Below, piece after piece: positions 8,260-16,095 of a stretch of DNA of 64,000 nucleotides (the stretch's first letter is position 1; every line of letters begins with the position of its first letter). The translations under genes were made by a program, and so were the position numbers. The stretch comes from Spirochaetales bacterium. GTDB lineage: Bacteria; Spirochaetota; Spirochaetia; Sphaerochaetales; Sphaerochaetaceae. The DNA lies in contig JAHDQJ010000006.1 of assembly GCA_018433865.1 (NCBI GenBank), positions 186,001 to 250,000 of the forward strand. Reading direction: 5' to 3'. The notes under the pieces are model-generated. The model had not been told where the DNA came from, ran no database searches, and saw only the letters and a program-made list of their open reading frames with translations.

Positions 8260-9173
8260 TGCTGAACTTCATCCTGCTGATATTGATCTATACCGGCATC
8301 TATGCCCTCATGGCGGTCGGACAGAACCTGATTACCGGCTATGTGGGACTCTTGTCGCTCACCCAGGCGGGATTCTTCGCCATCGGCAGTTATGCGACGG
8401 CTATCCTGAGCGTCACCTACGGGTGGAACTTCTGGATGACCCTCCCGGTAGCTGCCATTCTCGCCGGCTTCTTCGGATTCCTGATCGGATTGCCCACCCT
8501 TCGGTTGAAAGGGGATTACCTAGCGATCGCGACCTTGGGATTCGGAGAGATCGTTCGGAACATCCTGAACAACTGGGACAAGCTGACCAACGGTCCGATG
8601 GGAATCCAGCGCATCCCCATGATCTCCATCTTCGGCATGCGGGTCAGTCCCTACGCCAAGTGGGGATTCCTGATCTTGGTCTGGGTCTTCGTAGTCATAG
8701 CCTACCTGCTGTTCGAACGTCTTGCAAGAAGCCGGATCGGACGGGCGCTCGAGGCTATCAGGGAAGATGAGATCGCAGCCTCTTCGATGGGCATCAATGC
8801 CACCCGCTACAAGGTGTGGGCCTTCGTCTTCGGTGCGATGATCGCCGGTATCGCGGGCAGTCTCCAGGCGGTGTTCATCCTCTCGGTGACCCCGGGTGTC
8901 TTCACCTTCATGGTCTCCATCATGGTCCTTTGCATGGTGGTGCTCGGTGGCATGGGTAATTTCAAGGCGGTCGTCCTCGGTGCGTTCCTGATCCAGTTCG
9001 TCTCCTATTTTCCGCAATTGGTCGGGCTCTCGAATGTGATTCCACCGCAGTTCAAGCAGGTGCTATTCGGCTTGATATTGGTCGTGATGATGATCTGGCG
9101 GCCCCAAGGCATTCTCGGTCGTGAGCAGCGAAGTGCCCCAGGAAGGCTTTTCAAGAAAGGAGGCCGCTCATGA
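8259..9173 (+). CDS. livM: Branched-chain amino-acid ABC transporter permease LivM
   Basis: A 304-residue membrane permease that pairs with LivH. It contains the LivM signature GQNLITGYVGLLSLTQAGFF-like region near residues 22-42, the LPTLRLKGDYLAIATLGFGEI block and the coupling loop AIREDEIAASSMGINATRYK. About nine hydrophobic segments are visible. The ATG overlaps the livH stop by one base and follows GAGAAGGAGAAGG. The gene ends by overlapping the livG start (4 nt). Confidence 0.93.
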   Translation: MLNFILLILIYTGIYALMAVGQNLITGYVGLLSLTQAGFFAIGSYATAILSVTYGWNFWMTLPVAAILAGFFGFLIGLPTLRLKGDYLAIATLGFGEIVRNILNNWDKLTNGPMGIQRIPMISIFGMRVSPYAKWGFLILVWVFVVIAYLLFERLARSRIGRALEAIREDEIAASSMGINATRYKVWAFVFGAMIAGIAGSLQAVFILSVTPGVFTFMVSIMVLCMVVLGGMGNFKAVVLGAFLIQFVSYFPQLVGLSNVIPPQFKQVLFGLILVVMMIWRPQGILGREQRSAPGRLFKKGGRS

Positions 9174-9949
9174 TCCTGCTGGAAACCACGAAGCTTACCC
9201 GTGCATACGGTGGTGTGATCGCCGTCAGCCAAGTCGATTTCCAGGTCCGCGAAGGGCTGATCACCGGACTCATCGGACCGAACGGGGCGGGAAAGACGAC
9301 ACTGTTCAACAACATGACCGGTCTCGATACCCCTACCTCAGGGAAAGTGCATTTCAACGGAACTGATATCACCCGTCACCATGCACATACGATCTGCAGG
9401 ATGGGCATAGCCCGCACGTTCCAGAACATCAGGCTCTTCAAGGAGCTCTCGGTATTGGAGAACGTGATGGTCGGATTGCACTTCACCACCGGAAAGAGTC
9501 CGACCAAGGGCAGGGTTGCCGCGGTGGTGCGCAGCTACCTCAAGGCCAAGCAAGAGTACGATCTGATGCACGAGCAGGCGATGCGGTGGCTTGAGTTTTT
9601 CAAGCTTGACGGGTTTGCCGATGAGCTGGCGAAGAACCTGCCATACGGGCACCAGAGGGAGTTGGAGATCGCACGAGCCTTGGCCACGGAGCCGAAGATC
9701 CTCTTTCTCGACGAACCTGCAGCTGGCATGAACCCGCTGGAGACCGACTCGCTGATGAAGACGATCAGGCGCATCCGTGATCTGGGCATCACGGTGGTCC
9801 TGATCGAGCACGACATGAAGCTGGTGATGAATATCTGTGACACGATCACGGTACTGAACTACGGACAGAACATTGCCCAGGGGACCCCTGCTGAGATCCG
9901 TCACAATCCGAAAGTCATCGAAGCCTACCTTGGGAAGGAAGAAGCATGA
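9170..9949 (+). CDS. livG: Branched-chain amino-acid ABC transporter ATPase LivG
   Basis: A 259-residue cytoplasmic ATPase of the importer. It has Walker A (GPNGAGKTT, near residues 37-45), the Liv-type TFQNIRLFKELSVLENVMVG block, a signature region LPYGHQRELEIARALA in place of the canonical LSGGQ (usual for LivG), Walker B (KILFLDEPAAGMNP) and the switch histidine (VVLIEHDMKLVM). It begins with AAAGGAGG 6 nt upstream and overlaps livM and livF by 4 nt each, so the complex subunits are translationally coupled. Confidence 0.94.
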   Translation: MILLETTKLTRAYGGVIAVSQVDFQVREGLITGLIGPNGAGKTTLFNNMTGLDTPTSGKVHFNGTDITRHHAHTICRMGIARTFQNIRLFKELSVLENVMVGLHFTTGKSPTKGRVAAVVRSYLKAKQEYDLMHEQAMRWLEFFKLDGFADELAKNLPYGHQRELEIARALATEPKILFLDEPAAGMNPLETDSLMKTIRRIRDLGITVVLIEHDMKLVMNICDTITVLNYGQNIAQGTPAEIRHNPKVIEAYLGKEEA

Positions 9950-10728
9950 GTGAATTGTTGACCATAGATTCGATTAGCGTCTCATACGGAAACATCAAGG
10001 CACTGAGACAGGTCAGCATCCATGTCGATGAGGGTGATATCGTCTGTCTGATCGGAGCGAACGGAGCGGGGAAGAGTACGTTGCTCAAGGCCATCGTAGG
10101 CCTGGAACCGATCATCACCGGATCCATCGCATTCGAAGGAAGGCCCATCGCGGAATCCCATGCGCAGAACGGAGGCGGAAAGTTCCGGTTTCCCAAAAAG
10201 AGGACTCATGACACCCATACCTTGAGGACGGATGAGATCGCAGGATTGGGAGTAGCGCTGGTTCCTGAGGGGCGGAGAGTCTTTGCCGACATGACTGTCG
10301 AGGAGAACCTCGACATGGGCGCTTTCTTGGTGAAAGATGACGCGAAGATCGCTCGCAAGAAGGAAGAGATGTACGATTTCTTTCCGATCCTTGGTGCCCG
10401 GCGGAAGCAGAAGACCCGCTCGCTCAGCGGCGGAGAGCAACAGATGATGGCCATTGCGCGCGCGCTGATGAGCTCGCCGCGCCTGCTGCTCCTCGACGAA
10501 CCGGGTCTTGGGCTCGCTCCCCTGATCATCCAGGACATCTTCGAGAAGATCTCGATCATCAATAGGGAAGAGGGAGTTACCGTCTTCCTGGTCGAGCAGA
10601 ATGCCCGCATGGCGCTCAAGGCTTCCAAGGAGGGGTATGTCATGGAGAACGGTTCGATCGTCCTCTGTGACCTCAGTGCCAACCTCCTGGAGAATGAGCG
10701 GGTGAAGGCCGCCTACCTCGGGGAGTGA
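9946..10728 (+). CDS. livF: Branched-chain amino-acid ABC transporter ATPase LivF, with an insertion
   Basis: A 260-residue ATPase, the second nucleotide-binding subunit of the importer. Walker A (GANGAGKST) is near residues 37-45, followed by VALVPEGRRVFADMTVEENL, signature LSGGEQQMMAIARAL, Walker B (LLLLDEPGLGLAP) and switch histidine replaced in context by VEQNARMAL, as usual for LivF. LivF proteins are normally about 235 residues; here about 22 extra residues rich in Lys, His and Gly (AESHAQNGGGKFRFPKKRTH) sit between the FEGRPI strand and LRTDEIAGLG. The frame is intact and both flanks match the family, so this is an insertion rather than an error. Last gene of the operon. Confidence 0.92.
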   Translation: MSELLTIDSISVSYGNIKALRQVSIHVDEGDIVCLIGANGAGKSTLLKAIVGLEPIITGSIAFEGRPIAESHAQNGGGKFRFPKKRTHDTHTLRTDEIAGLGVALVPEGRRVFADMTVEENLDMGAFLVKDDAKIARKKEEMYDFFPILGARRKQKTRSLSGGEQQMMAIARALMSSPRLLLLDEPGLGLAPLIIQDIFEKISIINREEGVTVFLVEQNARMALKASKEGYVMENGSIVLCDLSANLLENERVKAAYLGE

Positions 10729-10747
10729 TCCGCGCAGAGGATTGCTG

Positions 10748-10776
10748 TGGAAATTCCAGCCACTCTGGGGTACAAT
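10748..10776 (+). promoter_or_regulatory. Candidate promoter of the CBS-ACT gene
   Basis: TGGAAA (10748-10753) and TACAAT (10771-10776) with a 17-nt spacer precede the CBS-ACT gene start by 40 nt. The -10 box is good, the -35 box weak. Confidence 0.4.
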
Positions 10777-10816
10777 CGAATCTAGCCCGTCGGCTTTCGT
10801 TTTGGTGGAGGTAGAG

Positions 10817-11461
10817 ATGATTATCGAAAGGCGCATGACGCGAAACCCTGTAACCGCGACTCCCGAGATGTCCGTGGCGGAGGCCTCGGCGCTGATGAAG
10901 CGTGAAAAGGTCCACCGGCTTCCGGTATTGGACAAGGATCGCAAGCTTGTCGGAATCATCAGTGAGAAGGATATCCTCTATGCCTCTCCCTCCCCGGTCA
11001 GCACACTTTCGATCCACGAGATGGCATACCTGCTCAGTCAACTGACCGTGAAGAAGCTCATGACCCGCGATGTCGTGACGATCACCAAGGACACCACGGT
11101 CGAGGAGGCAGCACGCCTCATGGTCGATCAGGACCTCTCCAGCCTTCCTGTCCTCGAGGACGGCAAGCTGATCGGAATCGTTTCGAAGAGCGATCTCTTC
11201 AAGATTCTCCTCGAGCTCTTCGGTGCCCGTCACTATGGAGTCAGGATGAGCTTCCTGGTTGAGGACAAACCTGGTGCGATAGCCCAGATTTCCAATACCT
11301 TGGCCTCGAATGGTGTGGATATCATTGCCTTCGGAACGTTCATGGGAACAGACTCCACCAATGCGGTCTGCACCATCAAGATGCAAGGCATCACCATGAC
11401 TAAGGCTGTGGACCTGATCAAACCCTTGGTCATGGAAGTGCTCGACGTTCGTGAGGTGTGA
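10817..11461 (+). CDS. CBS-pair and ACT domain protein (AcuB-like)
   Basis: A 214-residue cytoplasmic protein with two CBS domains (residues about 5-60 and 78-130; ERRMTRNPVTATPEMSV and KKLMTRDVVTITKDTT are the classic starts) followed by an ACT domain (about 140-212, beginning VRMSFLVEDKPGAIAQIS). CBS pairs bind adenine nucleotides and ACT domains bind amino acids, so it is probably a metabolite-sensing regulator. Its position directly after the branched-chain amino-acid importer suggests it senses amino acids, but no partner is identified. The ATG at 10817 follows GGAGGTAGAG; a longer in-frame start at 10742 lacks a ribosome site. The Smr gene begins right after its stop. Confidence 0.85.
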   Translation: MIIERRMTRNPVTATPEMSVAEASALMKREKVHRLPVLDKDRKLVGIISEKDILYASPSPVSTLSIHEMAYLLSQLTVKKLMTRDVVTITKDTTVEEAARLMVDQDLSSLPVLEDGKLIGIVSKSDLFKILLELFGARHYGVRMSFLVEDKPGAIAQISNTLASNGVDIIAFGTFMGTDSTNAVCTIKMQGITMTKAVDLIKPLVMEVLDVREV

Positions 11462-11911
11462 ATGGACTTCCAGGACATCCTAGAACAGTGGGAGAAGAGC
11501 CAAGAGGGAAGAAAAGCGGCTGATGATAGCCGCTTTTCCCATATTATGAGGGAAAAAGATGCTGGATTGCATCAATCAGAGCATCGGAAAGGAAGCGGAT
11601 ACAAGACAGGGAAAGCTTCTCTCGGACCGCTCAAGTCGATGCGGGCGCAAGATGAGCTCGATCTTCACGGTCATACAGGAGCCGAGGCCAAGGAGTTGGT
11701 CTCGGCATTCCTTGCCGAATCGGTGACGAAGAGACTGCAGAAGGTTCGGATCGTGCACGGACGCGGCTTGCACTCCCCGGATGGCAAGGCCGTGTTGAAG
11801 GATGTGGTCGACGAGGTGTTGCGTTCCTCCCCCTATGTACGGGCATACGGAAAGACGCCTCCTTCAGAGGGTGGATCGGGTGCTGTGTGGGTAATCTTGC
11901 AGAGAGGATGA
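11462..11911 (+). CDS. Smr-domain protein
   Basis: A 149-residue protein whose C-terminal half (about 60-149) is an Smr domain: the LDLHGHTGAEAKELVSAFL motif, KVRIVHGRGLHS (the conserved HGxG) and a terminal GAVWVILQR strand. Stand-alone Smr proteins are probable nucleases acting on nucleic acid or on stalled translation complexes; the LDxH and HGRG motifs are both present. The N-terminal 55 residues are charged and low in predicted structure. The ATG follows the stop of the CBS-ACT gene without a gap, so the two are co-transcribed. The gene ends 13 nt before the convergent infA stop. Confidence 0.85.
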   Translation: MDFQDILEQWEKSQEGRKAADDSRFSHIMREKDAGLHQSEHRKGSGYKTGKASLGPLKSMRAQDELDLHGHTGAEAKELVSAFLAESVTKRLQKVRIVHGRGLHSPDGKAVLKDVVDEVLRSSPYVRAYGKTPPSEGGSGAVWVILQRG

Positions 11912-11924
11912 GCCGGGGGAGTAT

Positions 11925-12143
11925 TTACCGTTCCCGGTAGATGATGCGTCCTCGGGTCAGGTCATACGGGGAGAGTGCAACGCGCACGGTATCACCGGGA
12001 ACGATCCGGATATAGTGCTTGCGCATCTTTCCGGATAGGTGAGCAAGGATCACGTGTCCATTTGGCAGTTCCACGCGGAACATGGTGTTCGGAAGGGCTT
12101 CGCGTACGATCCCTTCTACTTCGATTGCTTCTTCTTTAGCCAC
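11925..12143 (-). CDS. infA: Translation initiation factor IF-1
   Basis: A 72-residue protein, exactly the normal IF-1 length. It has the S1-like OB fold sequence of the family: [38 protein letters not shown] and [20 protein letters not shown], ending IIYRER. It binds the 30S A site during initiation. The start is GTG at 12141-12143, with GGAGG 5 nt upstream; the longer reading to 12455 runs into the IclR gene. It stands alone here, not in a ribosomal-protein operon. Confidence 0.96.
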   Translation of the reverse strand: MAKEEAIEVEGIVREALPNTMFRVELPNGHVILAHLSGKMRKHYIRIVPGDTVRVALSPYDLTRGRIIYRER

Positions 12144-12226
12144 AAAACCTCCGATAGTGTATATCCTTACTGCGACGCAGGACTTGGGAATTGTAGGAAA
12201 TGGTGTCTCTTTTGTCAACTGAACGA

Positions 12227-13006
12227 TCAGCGAAGTGTTTCGCCGAAATAGCCCATGTTCGCCGATATGCCCGAGGCGGCTTTCTTGACCAGCACAGCAA
12301 TCTGCTCGGGAACCATTTCGGGGTGTTGTTTCAGTATCCATGTCGTGCTGATCGAGGCGATGACATCTCCGCGGTAGTCGAGGATCGGCGCGGCCACACA
12401 GTTGATGTCGGGTTCGGCCTCCTGGTTGTCCAGGGCCCAGCCCCTGCGCCTGCATTCACGGATATCCTGCAAAAGGCTCTCCATGTTCGAGTGGGTGTAC
12501 GGCCCCCGTTTTTCGAATGCTTCGTGAGCAAGGAGCATCCTGATTTCGTCATCGGTCAATCCCATGAGCAAAGCCTTGCCCAAGCTGGTACAGAACAACG
12601 GTTTCTGTTGTCCGATGATCGAATACTTGCGGAGGCTGTTCACCTGTTCCTCGCTGTCGATGTAGACCATCTTGTCATGTTGCCGGATCGCGAGGAATAC
12701 CGTATTGCCGGTGGTGCGGGACAGTTCCGCCATGAATGGCGAACTTTCCGTCTTGAGTTCAAGGTTGTTCAAGTAGTGGCTGCACAGTCCGATGAAGCCG
12801 GGACCGAGCCGGTACCGATTGGTCTCAGGGGCTTTCCTGACAAATGCACGCTGGAGCAGTACCCCGAGAAGGCGGTGCACCGTGCTTTTCGGAAGATCGA
12901 GCCGCTCCGATATCTGGGCGAGGGTAAGCCCGTGCTGTTCGTCAGAGAGGATCTGCAGGATGTCAAAGGTCCTGTCGAGCGACTGTACGCGTATCTCCGT
13001 CTTCAC
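12227..13006 (-). CDS. IclR-family transcriptional regulator of the uronate locus
   Basis: A 259-residue regulator with an N-terminal winged helix (residues about 8-70; [20 protein letters not shown] is the recognition region) and a C-terminal IclR effector domain ([20 protein letters not shown] and the [20 protein letters not shown] block). The start is GTG at 13004-13006 with GGAG 6 nt upstream. It is divergent from a TRAP transporter operon carrying kduI and kduD, so it is very likely the KdgR-like repressor of that operon responding to a ketodeoxy-uronate; the effector is inferred. Its own promoter (TTGTCA 13053-13058, TATCAT 13030-13035, minus strand, 17-nt spacer) overlaps the -35 box of the divergent promoter. 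Confidence 0.92.
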   Translation of the reverse strand: MKTEIRVQSLDRTFDILQILSDEQHGLTLAQISERLDLPKSTVHRLLGVLLQRAFVRKAPETNRYRLGPGFIGLCSHYLNNLELKTESSPFMAELSRTTGNTVFLAIRQHDKMVYIDSEEQVNSLRKYSIIGQQKPLFCTSLGKALLMGLTDDEIRMLLAHEAFEKRGPYTHSNMESLLQDIRECRRRGWALDNQEAEPDINCVAAPILDYRGDVIASISTTWILKQHPEMVPEQIAVLVKKAASGISANMGYFGETLR

Positions 13007-13029
13007 TTCACACTCCTTCGCATGAGATG

Positions 13030-13079
13030 ATGATACTCCAAAAATTTTTTCTTGACAACTGACATTTCCTAATTATAAT
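13030..13079. promoter_or_regulatory. Divergent promoters of the IclR gene and the TRAP/kdu operon
   Basis: Plus strand: TTGACA (13052-13057), 16-nt spacer, TATAAT (13074-13079), both boxes perfect matches to sigma-70 consensus, driving the TRAP operon. Minus strand: TTGTCA (complement of 13053-13058), 17-nt spacer, TATCAT (complement of 13030-13035), driving the regulator. The two -35 boxes overlap by five bases, so the promoters should compete for polymerase. Confidence 0.75.
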
Positions 13080-13104
13080 GGAACATAGTTTCACAATATG
13101 GAAT
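13079..13104 (+). promoter_or_regulatory. Operator 1 for the IclR-family regulator
   Basis: TGGAA (13079-13083), TTTCA (13089-13093) and TGGAA (13099-13103) are spaced exactly 10 bp apart, alternating in orientation. The site begins on the last base of the -10 box, so bound regulator would block the TRAP/kdu promoter. The same arrangement recurs at 13160-13185. Confidence 0.7.
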
Positions 13105-13159
13105 AAAAAGCAGGTTCGTGCCGCTAGAATACTATTTAAGGCCAATATTACATAAATAA

Positions 13160-13185
13160 TGGAAGATAGTTTCACATAGTGGAAC
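13160..13185 (+). promoter_or_regulatory. Operator 2 for the IclR-family regulator
   Basis: TGGAA (13160-13164), TTTCA (13170-13174) and TGGAA (13180-13184) repeat the geometry of operator 1, 81 bp downstream. It ends 20 nt before the dctP start codon. Two copies in one leader suggest cooperative or looping repression. Confidence 0.7.
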
Positions 13186-13205
13186 TAACGAGAAAGGAGT
13201 GGATT

Positions 13206-14216
13206 ATGAAGAAAATGGTTCTCATGCTACTCTGCCTGCTGCTGGTGATGCCATCATTGATTGCGCAAGGGGCGGTTGAGGAGGAGGCGAAGCAAACCTT
13301 TGTCATGAAGCTGGGACATGCTTCCACGACAGAGTCGACACGCCACAAGGCGTTGCTCGAGATGGAGAAGTATGTGGAGGAGAAATCGGGAGGAAGGCTC
13401 CAGGTGGAGATCTACCCCGGTGCGCAGCTCGGTGATGAGACGGCGATGATCGAATCGATGAAGATGGGAACGCAGGAAGCCTTCGTGGGCGGAGTGTTCG
13501 CATCACAGACTCCGATGCTCGAGATCTATCTCATGCCGTTTTTCTTCCCGACACAGAGCGACCTCATGAAGGTCTCCCGCAGTGCGCTGGGCGACAGGAT
13601 CAGGGCGACGGCCGAAAAGTACAATATCAAGATGCTGGCGGTGGGTGATGGCGGAAGCCGGCAGATCACCAACAACATCCGTCCGGTCAGGACCCCTGCC
13701 GACATGAAGGGACTGAAGATCCGCACGCCACCGCTCGAGTCGATCATCAAGGCGATGGAGGCGCTCGGGGCAAGCGCCGTGTCGATTCCCTATGGCGATA
13801 CCTACATGGCGCTGAAGACCAATGTGGCCGACGGTCAGGAGAATCCGCTGGCGAACATCGGGGACATGAAATTCCAAGAGGTCCAGAAGTACATGACGAT
13901 GATCGATTACCAATTCCATCCGGAACCGTTCGATGTGAATCTTGACTTCTTCAACAGTCTCCCTGTCGACCTGCAGGAAATCCTCGAGGAGGGAGCTTGG
14001 CTCTATACGGACAAGCAGAACGAGCTCAGGCAGAACCTGAACGATTATTACTACAATATGATCGTTTCTGCGGGAGTACAGGTCTATGTTCCCAACGATG
14101 CGGAGCGAAAGCTCTTCATCGATGCCATGAAGCCGGTCTATGACCACTTCGTGAAAAAGGGAATATTCACCCAAGCCGATTTGGATGAGATGCGCAGGAT
14201 CGTTGCGCAGAAATGA
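13206..14216 (+). CDS. dctP: TRAP transporter substrate-binding protein
   Basis: A 336-residue exported binding protein (signal MKKMVLMLLCLLLVMPSLIAQGA) of the DctP family. Family blocks include KLGHASTTESTRHKALLEME, VEIYPGAQLGDETAMIESMK, and the region with the carboxylate-binding arginine, GLKIRTPPLESIIKAMEALGASAVSIPYGDTYMALKTNVADGQENPL (quoted in part). TRAP binding proteins bind organic acids; the kduI/kduD genes downstream suggest a uronate or unsaturated uronate oligomer product. The ATG at 13206 follows AAAGGAG by 7 nt; an ATG-like longer start at 13179 lies inside operator 2 and is rejected. Confidence 0.94.
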   Translation: MKKMVLMLLCLLLVMPSLIAQGAVEEEAKQTFVMKLGHASTTESTRHKALLEMEKYVEEKSGGRLQVEIYPGAQLGDETAMIESMKMGTQEAFVGGVFASQTPMLEIYLMPFFFPTQSDLMKVSRSALGDRIRATAEKYNIKMLAVGDGGSRQITNNIRPVRTPADMKGLKIRTPPLESIIKAMEALGASAVSIPYGDTYMALKTNVADGQENPLANIGDMKFQEVQKYMTMIDYQFHPEPFDVNLDFFNSLPVDLQEILEEGAWLYTDKQNELRQNLNDYYYNMIVSAGVQVYVPNDAERKLFIDAMKPVYDHFVKKGIFTQADLDEMRRIVAQK

Positions 14217-14230
14217 TTTGATGAGGACGT

Positions 14231-14259
14231 GCAAGCTCCGCTGTTGCAGCGGGGCTTGC
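14231..14259 (+). other. Intercistronic hairpin between dctP and dctQ
   Basis: GCAAGCTCCGCTG (14231-14243) and CAGCGGGGCTTGC (14247-14259) form a 13-bp stem (one G-U pair) with a 3-nt loop, 14 nt after the dctP stop. No T-run follows. It mirrors the hairpins after livJ and probably protects or uncouples the abundant binding-protein message from the permease message. Confidence 0.6.
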
Positions 14260-14288
14260 CTCTTGCACTGCACGGATGGGAGGCGCTC

Positions 14289-14786
14289 ATGAAAGGTTTG
14301 CTGCGGACAGTCGATACGATCTTCTCGTGGCTGGGGAAAATCCTGGTAGGATTTCTTGCCAGCGGCGTGATCCTTTCCGTCTTGCTCCGCTATATATTCT
14401 CCATTGCGTTCGTCTGGTCGGAGGAACTGCTGACGATGGTCTTTGTCGCCACCACGTTCTTCGGTGCAGCCTTGGGACTGCGAGAACGAGAGCACATAGC
14501 CATCACGGTGTTTGTCGAGAACGCAAGCAGGAAAGTTCGCAATATCTTCTTTGTCTTGGTGAATGTGGTGATCATCTTCGTGTCTGTGTTCGTGATCATC
14601 TACAGCATCAGGATGATCGGCAAGGTAGGGAACGTCCCATCACCGGCTACCGGTATCGTGAGGGGAGTCTACTACGCAATGATTCCCATCAGCTTCGTCT
14701 TGACCGCTTTCTATGCGATCGTGGGGGTGCTCGGTTGTTTCCTGACGAGCGTGGAACCTGACAATCTTCCGAAGAAGGAGGCCTGA
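14289..14786 (+). CDS. dctQ: TRAP transporter small permease subunit
   Basis: A 165-residue membrane protein with four hydrophobic segments, the DctQ topology. The motif YIFSIAFVWSEELLTMVFVATTFFGAALGLREREHI (in part) matches the family's conserved WxEEL...GAA...R..H block around residues 40-75. It pairs with the large permease downstream. The ATG at 14289 follows GGGAGG; a longer frame from 14229 would overlap the intercistronic hairpin. It is separated from dctM by one base. Confidence 0.92.
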   Translation: MKGLLRTVDTIFSWLGKILVGFLASGVILSVLLRYIFSIAFVWSEELLTMVFVATTFFGAALGLREREHIAITVFVENASRKVRNIFFVLVNVVIIFVSVFVIIYSIRMIGKVGNVPSPATGIVRGVYYAMIPISFVLTAFYAIVGVLGCFLTSVEPDNLPKKEA

Positions 14787-14787
14787 G

Positions 14788-16065
14788 GTGGAACTTGGCG
14801 TGATGTTCGCTTCGCTGGTCATCCTCTTGGTCGTGGGAGTTCCCATCGCCTATGCGATCGGAGCCTCCGGGATCATCTACATGTTGGTGACGAACCCGGT
14901 GTTCCTTCTTACGATGCCGCAGCGCATTTGGTCGGGTACGGAGAATTTCATCATCATCGCGATGCCGTTGTTCATGCTGACCGGGGAGTTGATGAACCAC
15001 AGCGGCCTTACCAAACGGTTGATCGACTTCGCGATGCTGACCGTGAAACCCATCCGCGGGGGACTCGGAGAGGTGAATGTGGTCGCCTCGATGATCTTCG
15101 GAGGCATATCGGGTTCGTCTGTCGCCGATACGTCGGCCTTGGGGAGCATTCTCATTCCCGATATGGTCCGCAAGGGCTATCCGCTCGGATTCTCGGCCGG
15201 GATCACCGTGGCATCGTCTACCATCGGGATGATCATCCCGCCGAGCGTCCCGATGCTGATGTATGCGATGGTCTCCGGAGCGTCGGTGGGCAAGCTGTTC
15301 CTTGCCGGGTTGCTTCCGGGAGTTCTCGTGGGATTGACCCAATTGATCCTGACGTATGTGATTTCCCGGAGGAACGGGTATCATCCGCCACGGGAAAGGA
15401 CCTCCCTCAGGGCTGCGGCGAAGGTAACGAAGGACGGAGCCTTGGCAGTGCTCATGCCGCTGTTGATCATCGTCAGCGTCTCCGGAGGAGTTGCCACTGC
15501 CAGCGAATCGGCTGGTGTGGCTGTCCTCTATGCCGCGGTCCTCGGATTCTTCGTGTACCGGGAGCTGAAGTGGCACGATGTGTTGAAGGCATTGAAGAAG
15601 ACCTTCATGATGTCCAGCTCCATCATGATCATCGGCGGATTCACGATGATCTTCACCTGGATTCTGGCCGTGGAGCAGGTCCCTGCGATGATCGGGAATT
15701 TCCTCGTCTCATCGGGCATACCGTGGTGGGTCGTGTTCCTCTTCTTCGATGTGCTGATCCTGATCCTCGGTACCTTCCTCGATGTCACTCCCTGTATCCT
15801 GCTGATCACCCCGATCCTCCTTCCGGTGTTGAAGCAATTCGGCATGGATGAGCTGCAGTTCGGTGCATTGCTCATCGTCGGGATGGCGATCGGATTGGTC
15901 ACGCCGCCGGTAGGAATGTGCCTCAACGTCGCAACGAAGATCTGCGGATTGTCCATCATCGAGATATTCAAGTCGGCAATCCCGTTCATCATCTGCAACA
16001 TCATCGTGTTGTTCATGGTGACATTCATACCGTTCGTCTCGCTCTGGTTGCCATCGTTGTTCTGA
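14788..16065 (+). CDS. dctM: TRAP transporter large permease subunit
   Basis: A 425-residue protein with about 12 membrane segments, the sodium-coupled channel subunit of the TRAP transporter. Characteristic blocks are FIIIAMPLFMLTGELMNHSGLTKRL, GGLGEVNVVASMIFGGISGSSVADTSALG (in part), GITVASSTIGMIIPPSVPMLMY and the C-terminal GMAIGLVTPPVGMCLNV. The start is GTG at 14788, 9 nt after AGGAGG (within the end of dctQ). It is followed after 30 nt by kduI. Confidence 0.94.
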   Translation: MELGVMFASLVILLVVGVPIAYAIGASGIIYMLVTNPVFLLTMPQRIWSGTENFIIIAMPLFMLTGELMNHSGLTKRLIDFAMLTVKPIRGGLGEVNVVASMIFGGISGSSVADTSALGSILIPDMVRKGYPLGFSAGITVASSTIGMIIPPSVPMLMYAMVSGASVGKLFLAGLLPGVLVGLTQLILTYVISRRNGYHPPRERTSLRAAAKVTKDGALAVLMPLLIIVSVSGGVATASESAGVAVLYAAVLGFFVYRELKWHDVLKALKKTFMMSSSIMIIGGFTMIFTWILAVEQVPAMIGNFLVSSGIPWWVVFLFFDVLILILGTFLDVTPCILLITPILLPVLKQFGMDELQFGALLIVGMAIGLVTPPVGMCLNVATKICGLSIIEIFKSAIPFIICNIIVLFMVTFIPFVSLWLPSLF

Positions 16066-16095
16066 TGCCAGACAGTGCAAGAAAAGGAGTCGCAC

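Noticed and set aside
11912-11924. Terminator between the Smr and infA genes
   Set aside because: The convergent gap is only 13 nt and contains no inverted repeat with a T-run.
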